From assembly GCF_900605005.1 (NCBI RefSeq), contig NZ_LR027558.1, forward strand, positions 1,374,263 to 1,421,242: a stretch of DNA of 46,980 nt, written 5' to 3'. Positions 27,501 to 32,665 of the stretch are shown piece by piece. Each line of letters begins with the position of its first letter. The first letter of the stretch is position 1. Both the position numbers and the translations under genes were made by a program. The notes beneath the pieces are model-generated. The model was not told the origin of the DNA and searched no databases. It was given only the letters and a program-made list of their open reading frames with translations. The stretch comes from Acidipropionibacterium timonense (GTDB lineage: Bacteria > Actinomycetota > Actinomycetes > Propionibacteriales > Propionibacteriaceae).

Positions 27501-29256
27501 CCTGGACCCCCAGGCTCGACAGGTGTGGCATGACCTGGGACAGGCTCATGGCACTGGTCGGGTTGAAGATCTTGAGGCGCAGGTCGGACGGATCGGTGGG
27601 GTCGTCCGGCCGGTACATCACCAGGCCCAGGGCGGCGTCGGCGGGCAGCGCGTTGAGGAGTTCGAGGTCGAGGAGACCCTGGCGCGGGGTGAACTCCGAC
27701 TTGTACTCCGGGGCGAACTCGACCCCACGCCGGTCGGCCGGAAGGGACCCGGCAAGGTCGATGAACCCGTCCTCCCAGGTCCGGGTGGCCTCCGAGAGCT
27801 GCGCCTCGAGATCCTTCTCGTCGATGGTCGGCAGGGTCACCCCCTCGGGCATCCGAGCGGTGACGTGGACCCGCACGAGCGAGGAGTCACTCATGGCGCC
27901 GCGGCCCTCGACCTCCTCGGCCCCCGAGACCTTCTCGACGATCCCGCGGACGACGTCGACGGTGTCGGCGGTGAACCGGTCCCTGGGAATGAAGACGAGG
28001 ACGTGGAGGAATCGTCCCCATCGGCCGGGACGCACGAAGGAACGCACCCGACGGCGCTCGCGCAGACCGATGATCGAGGTGACGATCGGGGTGAGCTCCT
28101 CGGCCCCGGCCTCGAAGAGCTCATCGCGTGGGTACCCCGCCAGGGCACGGATGATGGCCTTGCCGCCGTGGGAGTCCGCCCGGTAGCCCGACAGGGCGAG
28201 CACCCGGTTGGCCTTGGCGCGCAGCACCGGGATGCGGTCGACCGACTCGGTGTAGGCCGCCGAGCCGAGCAGCCCGAGGAAGCGACGCTCGCCGACGACG
28301 TGGCCCTGCTCGTCGCGCACCCGCACCCCGACGTAGTCGCGGTAGGCGTTGCGCTGGATCGTCGAGCGGTGCGAGTCCTTGGTGAGGACGACGGTCGCGT
28401 GGTCGTCGGGGCCGGCGACGGCGTCGAACCGCGGGCCGTCCTCGTGCCGGCACACGCCCAGCGCCGATCCCTCGACCGGGGTCATCGTCGTGCCGTCGAC
28501 GACGAACTCCTCGTAGCCGTGGAAGACGAAGTGGTCGTCGATGAGCCAGCCGAGCAGCTCGACGCTCGAGTCGCGATCGTCGCTGGACCCGGCGGAGGCG
28601 CCGACGAGGTCGGCGGCTTCGCGCATCTGCTCGCGCATGGAGCGCCAGTCCTCGGTGATGGTCTGCAGGTCCGCCAGGGCCGACTGCAGTCCCTCCCGGA
28701 CCTGCGCACCGGTGACCCTGGGATCGGCGCCGAGCGGGGCCATGGCCTCGACGCACACCCACGACTCGTCGTGGAACCCGTGCCCGCCGCGGGCCTCGAC
28801 GGCCTCAAGGTGACCCTGCTGACGGCGTACCGACAGCACCGGATGGAACACCTCGCCGATGGTCCACCCCTGGCGCTGCATGGTGAGCAGCACCGTGTCG
28901 ACGAGGAACGGATGGTCGGCCATGACGACCTGGACCGTGCTCGAGGCGCCCTGCGCCCAGGCCGGGGAGGTCTCGACGTCGACGACGATCTGTCCCTCGT
29001 CGAGGTCACGGGCCAGGTCGAGGTGGTGACGGATGATCGCCGCCACCGCGTCGGCCGATCGGTCGGCCAGATCCGCGTCGGTGACGTGCGCCAAGTAGGC
29101 CCGGGCCGCCCGGGCGTCGGCCGCGGATGTCTCGCCGACGAGGCTGATCGTCTCCTCTCGCACGCTGGGACGGCTCGCCGTCCCGGCCCGGCCCGAGGCG
29201 GGCCTGGCCGATGAACGGGTCGTCGCGGTCGGGGTGGAACCTGGCTTCTTCGTCAC
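24508..29256 (-). CDS. gdh: Large NAD-dependent glutamate dehydrogenase (GDH-180 class)
   Basis: This catabolic enzyme converts glutamate plus NAD+ to 2-oxoglutarate and ammonium. At 1582 residues it belongs to the ~180-kDa class known from Streptomyces and Pseudomonas, with a long N-terminal regulatory part, a central catalytic core and a C-terminal helical domain. The core includes FGHVARGGLRWSDRPEDFR (near residue 800) and MVKNSVIVPAGAKGGFV, the glutamate- and Lys-containing motifs of the family. The start is GTG at 29256 with CAGGAAGTG about 10 nt before. TAGAGT at 29307-29312 could be its -10. The PHP gene follows by one base. A long open frame on the opposite strand is a GC-bias shadow. 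Confidence 0.93.
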   Translation of the reverse strand: MTKKPGSTPTATTRSSARPASGRAGTASRPSVREETISLVGETSAADARAARAYLAHVTDADLADRSADAVAAIIRHHLDLARDLDEGQIVVDVETSPAWAQGASSTVQVVMADHPFLVDTVLLTMQRQGWTIGEVFHPVLSVRRQQGHLEAVEARGGHGFHDESWVCVEAMAPLGADPRVTGAQVREGLQSALADLQTITEDWRSMREQMREAADLVGASAGSSDDRDSSVELLGWLIDDHFVFHGYEEFVVDGTTMTPVEGSALGVCRHEDGPRFDAVAGPDDHATVVLTKDSHRSTIQRNAYRDYVGVRVRDEQGHVVGERRFLGLLGSAAYTESVDRIPVLRAKANRVLALSGYRADSHGGKAIIRALAGYPRDELFEAGAEELTPIVTSIIGLRERRRVRSFVRPGRWGRFLHVLVFIPRDRFTADTVDVVRGIVEKVSGAEEVEGRGAMSDSSLVRVHVTARMPEGVTLPTIDEKDLEAQLSEATRTWEDGFIDLAGSLPADRRGVEFAPEYKSEFTPRQGLLDLELLNALPADAALGLVMYRPDDPTDPSDLRLKIFNPTSAMSLSQVMPHLSSLGVQVLDEHPHRIVLRGREIWLFDLGLAVAGGRDWTAEDRHRFTDAFEASWLGRGEPDTFGGLVVAAGMTWQQVAVLRGMARYLRQLGVRFSQSYMARALVANPDLARGLVTVFETKFDPTAFDDGDRAGTARQEAAEKATAEVIAGLDTVASLDQDRILRMMVQVLSAMVRTNHYQPGRRALAFKVIPTLIDVAPAPRPRFEIFVNSPRVSGTHLRFGHVARGGLRWSDRPEDFRTEVLGLVKAQMVKNSVIVPAGAKGGFVPARLPDPTTDRAGWAAEGTECYRIFVGSLLDLTDNIVDRAVIAPAHVVRHDEDDPYLVVAADKGTAKFSDTANAISAERGFWLGDGFASGGSHGYDHKAMGITARGAWESVKRHLADLGIDESADDFTTVGIGDMSGDVFGNGMLLSKHIKLVGAFNHRHVFVDPNPDPLISWNERKRLFDLPRSSWGDYDAQLISAGGGVWPRTAKSVPVSAQMRQVLGLADGVTQLTPDELISAILRAPVDLLWNGGIGTYVKATTETHDQVGDRTNDAVRIDATHVRARCAGEGGNLGWTQAGRIEYAVGGGRINTDFIDNSAGVDTSDHEVNIKILLDAEVAAGRLSVEERDALLPRMADDVAALVLRHNTSQNVALANSLGRGGALNSVLEAWMEQLEQSGHLDRVVETMPSKEEMARRAAAGESLHSPELCTLLAWTKIALCDAALATDLPEDPYVAERLVAYFPPLLRERFAASMPRHRLHREIITTEAVNRFVDSQGITAFHRLHAATGADIAQVIRAQVAARSIFAMGQVETTVSRCGLPPKLGAEVRFDLRDIVKDATRWLLNHGGTRDIARTVEDFAPGIERVVTNLETMLGDDGADVTARRTELEASEVPERVARTISARSWTSVLLDVVDISRTSGHDLDDVAATFLRLARRVHLDALTRAVEALPQGSPAESQVRAGLRHDLLGCLGAATRTALAEGEDNVLIGVDTLADEVSAAPGLAELVMVVRRLRASVGS

Positions 29257-29306
29257 GGTCGCAACACTTCCTGGCTGAGGACCACTTCTGCGTGGGGTCG
29301 CGTTCC

Positions 29307-29312
29307 ACTCTA
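29307..29312 (-). promoter_or_regulatory. Candidate -10 element of gdh
   Basis: On the minus strand TAGAGT would start transcription near 29300 and give gdh a leader of about 45 nt with its own ribosome-binding site. No clear -35 box is present. Confidence 0.4.
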
Positions 29313-29515
29313 ACGGGAGGCCCCGACGAGAGCCACCGGGTGACGCCCGAGGTCGAAGCCATGTCCACCTGACGGCAGGCGCCTGCTGTGGACCCGCCCG
29401 TGAGCACGATCACGCGGCCGCGTCGCCGAACAGCCCGGTGAGTCGAATCCCTCGGGCGACAGGCCGTCCAGCATCGGGCGACATGACGTCGTATGGGGCG
29501 CTGGGGACCGCCGAC

Positions 29516-29559
29516 ATGGATCAGGGGCTGGGGCCATGCGGCCCCAGCCCCTGATCCAT
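29516..29559 (-). terminator. Perfect 20-bp hairpin ending the small accessory operon
   Basis: Arms 29516-29535 and 29540-29559 are exact reverse complements around a 4-nt loop (ATGC). It lies 19 bp after the stop of the two-TM protein gene and before the gdh promoter, so it probably terminates the 30462-29579 operon and insulates gdh. No T-tract follows. Confidence 0.75.
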
Positions 29560-29578
29560 CGAGCCGACGAGGCAGGCC

Positions 29579-29815
29579 TCATCGCTCGTCCCGGAACACC
29601 GGAGATGCCATGAATGGCGTGCCCGGCTTGGATATCGCTGCCCTCAGCAGGGCTGCCAAGACGCTGAAGGCCAGCAGGCCGACGAGGCACATGAAGGTAT
29701 CCCAGTGCCCTGTCACGAAGAGAATGGCCATGACGACGAGGGAGGCCGAATAGAACAGTGCGAAGTTCGCCAGGAACCGAAGGAAAAAGTTGTCAGGGTT
29801 GATATATCTACTCAT
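29579..29815 (-). CDS. Small two-TM membrane protein, candidate immunity protein
   Basis: The 78-residue product starts MSRYINPDNFFLRFLANFAL. Two hydrophobic stretches (about residues 15-34 and 40-60) are followed by a short basic and polar tail (AISKPGTPF...VFRDER). I do not recognise a family. It starts 10 nt after the stop of the four-Cys protein, with an AGAGAGGATG ribosome-binding site, so the two are expressed together. Its size, topology and position last in an operon behind an exported hydrophobic Cys-containing peptide are what is commonly seen for bacteriocin immunity proteins. That function is inference only. Base composition is clearly lower in GC than the flanking core genes. Confidence 0.6.
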   Translation of the reverse strand: MSRYINPDNFFLRFLANFALFYSASLVVMAILFVTGHWDTFMCLVGLLAFSVLAALLRAAISKPGTPFMASPVFRDER

Positions 29816-29825
29816 TTCATCCTCT

Positions 29826-30272
29826 CTAGCACGCGTCATTGAAGTTCGGCATCGCCCCAAGTAGCCCCATCGCAACAGCGCAGGCAAACGCCGCAGGACC
29901 AGAGAACGGGACACACATCAGTGCTGAGCCAGCCAGCCAGGCAGAAAATGCAGCCCATGCTTTACCACACTTGGGCAATGAAGTGGACATGAGTACCACC
30001 CTTTGCGCCGTGGCTCCAAAGGAATCTCCCACTGCTTCACCCGGGACGAGTGCGATTGAAGGATTGCCTTCCGTTCCCGAGATTTCGAAGTGTTTGCCCT
30101 TCGTATTAATTACGAGCGCTTGTGACTGATCTTTCGTAGAAACAGCCGCGAAATAGTCAAGAGCTTCATCTGCGTTCGGCGTATATTTCTTGAGGACAGC
30201 CATGAAAGCACTGCTCTTGGCTATAAGTATTCCGCTTCCACGAGAAGTTCTGTGGATCATTATGCCTAGCAT
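29826..30272 (-). CDS. Protein with hydrophobic four-Cys C-terminal segment (bacteriocin-like)
   Basis: I do not recognise a family. The frame is open for 148 codons from an ATG at 30272; an ATG at 30203 is also possible. Neither has a good ribosome-binding site, and a stop in this frame lies just upstream of 30272. The middle part is polar (KKYTPNADEALDYFAAVS, INTKGKHFEIS). The last ~48 residues are hydrophobic and small-residue-rich with four Cys: KCGKAWAAFSAWLAGSAL, then MCVPFSGPAAFACAVAMG and a final NFNDAC. This fits a disulfide-stabilised membrane-active peptide cut from a longer precursor. The ORF lacks its own signal peptide, but one is encoded in the overlapping upstream ORF in another frame, so the two may be a single gene broken by a frameshift. 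Confidence 0.6.
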   Translation of the reverse strand: MLGIMIHRTSRGSGILIAKSSAFMAVLKKYTPNADEALDYFAAVSTKDQSQALVINTKGKHFEISGTEGNPSIALVPGEAVGDSFGATAQRVVLMSTSLPKCGKAWAAFSAWLAGSALMCVPFSGPAAFACAVAMGLLGAMPNFNDAC

Positions 30273-30462
30273 TGACGATCACATTCTTGGTCTGGCGTGG
30301 CGCGAGGCGTTGGATTCCGTCTTGCGCCGCACTCGCAGATATGGTGCGCCCTCGATCGTCTGCCTTGATTTCATGTGCCGCCGCTGCGGGGCTGTTAAAG
30401 CCAAGCATTAGGCATGCAACAATAGATGCGATACTCTTTGCTAACCCATGTGTGATACCCAT
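30166..30462 (-). CDS. Small exported protein with signal peptide; maybe the 5' half of a frameshifted precursor
   Basis: The ORF begins MGITHGLAKSIASIVACLML and continues to an AAAA signal-peptidase site (about residues 25-30), a classical Sec signal. The rest is polar (HEIKADDRGRTISASAAQ, RQTKNVIVNARHNDPQ) and ends with QCFHGCPQEIYAERR. An ATG at 30468 is too close (2 nt) to the AAGAAGGAG ribosome-binding site, whereas the ATG at 30462 has 8 nt, so 30462 is chosen. It overlaps the four-Cys ORF by 107 bp in a different frame. The last ~30 residues may not be natural: shifting frame by one base near 30240-30260 would join this signal and pro-region to the four-Cys product, giving one ~210-residue precursor. 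Family unknown. Confidence 0.55.
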   Translation of the reverse strand: MGITHGLAKSIASIVACLMLGFNSPAAAAHEIKADDRGRTISASAAQDGIQRLAPRQTKNVIVNARHNDPQNFSWKRNTYSQEQCFHGCPQEIYAERR

Positions 30463-30795
30463 TGCCATAACTCCTTCTTTCTACGTGGCAGGAGCGGGTT
30501 ACAGATTGTTTCGAGTTGGCATGTTGAGTTGTATGAGGTTGACGTAGCGGACTGCACCGGTGCTCTCTAGCCGTAAACCAGACCTCTGGCAGAGAGCATA
30601 TACCACGTCGAACCGGGTTGACCCAAGTCGACGGGGTAGCGCGGCTCATGCCCAGCTGTGCGTCACCACAAGCGATCAGATGGCTCTGGCAGCGCGGGAG
30701 CAGCACTCTCGCGCGGCAGGCAATCCCCGTTCCTCTCGCCGCCGTACTGACCGTCGTGCTAGATGTCAGACCCGAGGAGAGACCACAATGGACCC
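30463..30795. other. Intergenic region upstream of the accessory operon and DUF2505
   Basis: About 330 bp hold no convincing gene. On the minus strand TATGCT (about 30593-30598) could be a -10 for the accessory operon. A TGCTCTCT...AGAGAGCA inverted repeat spans it (30561-30598). On the plus strand GAGGAGA (30774-30780) precedes the DUF2505 start region. The rest is featureless to my eye. Confidence 0.35.
30561..30598. repeat. Inverted repeat upstream of the bacteriocin-like operon
   Basis: TGCTCTCT (30561-30568) and AGAGAGCA (30591-30598) are exact reverse complements with a 22-nt spacer. One arm overlaps a candidate -10 (TATGCT, minus strand), which is compatible with an operator. Confidence 0.5.
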
Positions 30796-31269
30796 ATGGA
30801 CATCAACTCTTCGGCCCAGTTCGCCGCGACTCCCGATCGGGTCGCCCAGATGATGAGCGATCCCGCCTGGTGGCAGGATGTCTACCGCCGGATCGGGGCG
30901 ACGACGTCGAACCCGACGACCCGCGACGGGGTCCTCTCGCTCGACGCCGACCTGCCCGCCCCGGCCCAGGTGACGAAGTTCGTCGGCAACACCCTCCGGG
31001 CCCGACAGGAACTGCGGTGGGGACCTGCCGCCGAGGACGGCTCGCGCGACGGCACCCTGACGATCACCCCTGCCGGGATGCCCGCCAAGGCGGTCGGGAA
31101 GGCGCACCTGGCCCCGGGGGGAAGCGGTACCTCCGTGACCTACACCGGCTCCTTCACGGTGTCGATCCCACTGGTCGGCAAGAAGCTCGAGGCGGCCGCC
31201 GGGCCACACATCACCCGGGCCTTCGACGTCCAGCAGGAGGCCGGCGACGCCTGGCTGACCACGCACTGA
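30796..31269 (+). CDS. DUF2505 family protein (SRPBCC-like)
   Basis: This 157-residue protein begins MDINSSAQFAATPDRVAQMM and has the hallmarks of actinobacterial DUF2505: an initial beta-strand, a DPAWWQDV helix and a C-terminal GKKLEAAAGPHITRAFDVQQ. The fold belongs to the START/SRPBCC superfamily, which binds hydrophobic ligands; no ligand is known. The start is ambiguous. GAGGAGA (30774-30780) is 7 nt before an out-of-frame ATG (30788) but 15 nt before this ATG, and an in-frame ATG at 30763 lies upstream of it. Family alignment favours 30796. A strong hairpin follows the stop. Confidence 0.85.
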   Translation: MDINSSAQFAATPDRVAQMMSDPAWWQDVYRRIGATTSNPTTRDGVLSLDADLPAPAQVTKFVGNTLRARQELRWGPAAEDGSRDGTLTITPAGMPAKAVGKAHLAPGGSGTSVTYTGSFTVSIPLVGKKLEAAAGPHITRAFDVQQEAGDAWLTTH

Positions 31270-31285
31270 GACCCCTGTCGACGAC

Positions 31286-31317
31286 CGGGCCCGGCACCCT
31301 CATCGGTGCCGGGCCCG
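31286..31317 (+). terminator. Terminator hairpin after DUF2505
   Basis: CGGGCCCGGCACC (31286-31298) pairs perfectly with GGTGCCGGGCCCG (31305-31317), a 13-bp stem with a 6-nt loop, 16 bp after the stop. Confidence 0.8.
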
Positions 31318-31352
31318 CGCCACCTCCGGTGGGTACACCGCCGACGGTGCAC

Positions 31353-31412
31353 CCGGCCATCCCAGTGCCGGCCAGCCCAGTGCCGGCCGACTCAGTGCCG
31401 TCCGGCTCAGTT
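31353..31412. repeat. Four degenerate 15-bp tandem repeats
   Basis: Four consecutive 15-mers run 31353-31412: CCGGCCATCCCAGTG, CCGGCCAGCCCAGTG, CCGGCCGACTCAGTG, CCGTCCGGCTCAGTT. The last copy contains the stop codon of the opposite-strand DUF6912 gene (31407-31409), so the array is its 3' flank. Confidence 0.8.
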
Positions 31413-31898
31413 CCGGGGATCGGTCGCCGGGTCGGGCAGGGGCTCGGTGATGTCGTGCCAGGACAGCTCGTGCTCGACGAGCAGGGTCTGGACCGTGACA
31501 TCGTTCCAGGCGTCGTCGATGACCATGTCCCGGGTCGCCTCGGCCGCCTCGGCGGCGTCGAACACCTCGTCGTCGCTGAACCAGGCGGTGATCTGTCCGG
31601 GGTCGAGGTGACGCAGGGTCACGCCGCCGTTGTCGGTCTCGTCGTTGGGGGCCAGGGCGCTGTCGGGGACGTGGGCGACGAGCACGAGGCGCCGTCCGTA
31701 GTGGGTGAGGCCCCACACCGACCCGATGACCATGGCCGCGCGCTCGGTCTCCTCCTCGTCGCCGTCGACGTCGAGCACCGCCCGCAGCCCCGGGGTCACC
31801 CCGAAGGCCTGGACGTCCCGCGCCGGGGCCGACACCAGGGCACGCGCCCCGGCGGCGTCGGTCGGGACGAAGACGATGCGGGTGCTGTCGTTGGTCAT
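31407..31898 (-). CDS. DUF6912 family protein
   Basis: This 163-residue protein is of unknown function. The pattern of an N-terminal VFVPTDAAGARAL strand, VTPGLRAVLDVDGDEEETE, RRLVLVAHVPDSAL and a C-terminal EHELSWHDITEL-like ending (EHELSWHDITEPL) matches the actinobacterial DUF6912 family as I remember it. The ATG follows GGGGAGATC. A -10-like TAGCGT (31929-31934) is 30 nt upstream. It is convergent with DUF2505 across a hairpin and a tandem repeat. Confidence 0.75.
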   Translation of the reverse strand: MTNDSTRIVFVPTDAAGARALVSAPARDVQAFGVTPGLRAVLDVDGDEEETERAAMVIGSVWGLTHYGRRLVLVAHVPDSALAPNDETDNGGVTLRHLDPGQITAWFSDDEVFDAAEAAEATRDMVIDDAWNDVTVQTLLVEHELSWHDITEPLPDPATDPRN

Positions 31899-31928
31899 GT
31901 GGATCTCCCCTCTGCATCTGCGGCATCC

Positions 31929-31934
31929 ACGCTA
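31929..31934 (-). promoter_or_regulatory. Candidate -10 element of the DUF6912 gene
   Basis: On the minus strand TAGCGT would start transcription near 31922, giving a leader of about 24 nt that includes the ribosome-binding site. Confidence 0.35.
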
Positions 31935-32075
31935 CCGGCAGGTCCGCGCGCATGACGAGGTGGTGCCGGCGCCGTCCCACGGGTCGGACGCGTCCCGGCG
32001 GACCGCGCGAGAGTTGTCCACAGATGTCGCGACCGACCCTTCCGTGGGGACGGCACATTACTGTGGGGTGGAGGC

Positions 32076-32627
32076 ATGGGAGACCTCATCCTGCTGGCCA
32101 GCGCCGACGGCGTCGAGTTGTACCAGTGCCCACCCTGGCTGCCCCTCGGTGGGACGGCACCCGAGGTCGAGGAGGAGCGCCCGGGGCCCGACCAGCCGCC
32201 GCTCTTCCACGGGCTCGACGACCTCGTCGACCCCGGGCCCGCGACGGATGTCGACGTCGCCTCCTCCCCCATCGCCCGCGACCGGCGGATGCGGGTCGTC
32301 GAGGCCGCGACGCGCATCGTCCTCGAGTGCATGGCCGGGCGCCGTCCCATGGTCCACCTGGCCCGCATGTCGAGCCATGCCGCGATGATCCGGATGCGCC
32401 TGTGGCCCCGGGGCCCGGTCTGGTCGCAGGTCACCCGGACCGCGGTGCCCTTCCTCCAGTGCACCTGCGACGAGGTGCACGCCGTCATCATGGTCGAGCT
32501 GCCGGCCCGCCACGTCGCGCTGGCCATGACCCTGCGTCGCATCGAGGGAACATGGCGCCTCACCTGGGCGGACGTGCTGCGGAACCGGAGGGTCGACGAG
32601 ATGCTCCGGGCGTCGCCCGCGTCATGA
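32076..32627 (+). CDS. Rv3235-family protein (DUF6459-like)
   Basis: This 183-residue protein has a disordered Pro/Asp-rich N-terminal half and a conserved C-terminal domain starting RVVEAATRIVLECMAGRRP and ending RRIEGTWRLTWADVL. That domain matches the Rv3235/DUF6459 family encoded near secA in actinobacteria. The function is unknown; the fold may resemble NTF2-like domains, but I cannot confirm this. The ATG follows GGTGGAGG. It converges on secA with only 38 bp between stops, occupied by a palindrome and its near-copy. Confidence 0.75.
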   Translation: MGDLILLASADGVELYQCPPWLPLGGTAPEVEEERPGPDQPPLFHGLDDLVDPGPATDVDVASSPIARDRRMRVVEAATRIVLECMAGRRPMVHLARMSSHAAMIRMRLWPRGPVWSQVTRTAVPFLQCTCDEVHAVIMVELPARHVALAMTLRRIEGTWRLTWADVLRNRRVDEMLRASPAS

Positions 32628-32658
32628 CGCGGCTTCTCAACACTGCGTCGTGACGCGG
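32617..32658. repeat. 16-bp palindrome and a 14-bp near-copy at convergent stops
   Basis: CCGCGTCATGACGCGG (32617-32632) is a perfect palindrome containing the Rv3235-family stop codon. GCGTCGTGACGCGG (32645-32658) repeats it with one change, 8 bp before the secA stop. They may fold together as a bidirectional terminator. Confidence 0.6.
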
Positions 32659-32665
32659 CCCACGC

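Larger units (their letters stand above)
29257..29578. other. Intergenic region upstream of gdh
   Basis: No gene is visible. The gdh end holds a ribosome-binding site and a -10-like TAGAGT (29307-29312). The far end holds a perfect 20-bp hairpin (29516-29559). The rest, about 29320-29515, shows no feature I can support. Confidence 0.5.

Noticed and set aside
25033-29214. 1393-codon plus-strand frame opposite the glutamate dehydrogenase gene
   Set aside because: Composition is a low-complexity G/V/D/R/E mirror of the real gene with no recognisable motifs and no ribosome-binding site.
29826-30462. Lactococcin 972-type or lanthipeptide bacteriocin
   Set aside because: No lactococcin-972 motif is visible, no lanthionine synthetase gene or ABC exporter is nearby, and the Cys-containing part is hydrophobic and poor in Ser/Thr-Cys pairs.
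30395-30706. 103-codon minus-strand ORF over the accessory operon start
   Set aside because: It overlaps the signal-peptide ORF in another frame, has no ribosome-binding site and a random-looking composition.
31353-31412. CRISPR array
   Set aside because: The 15-bp units are directly adjacent without spacers and are degenerate; no cas genes are present in the window.
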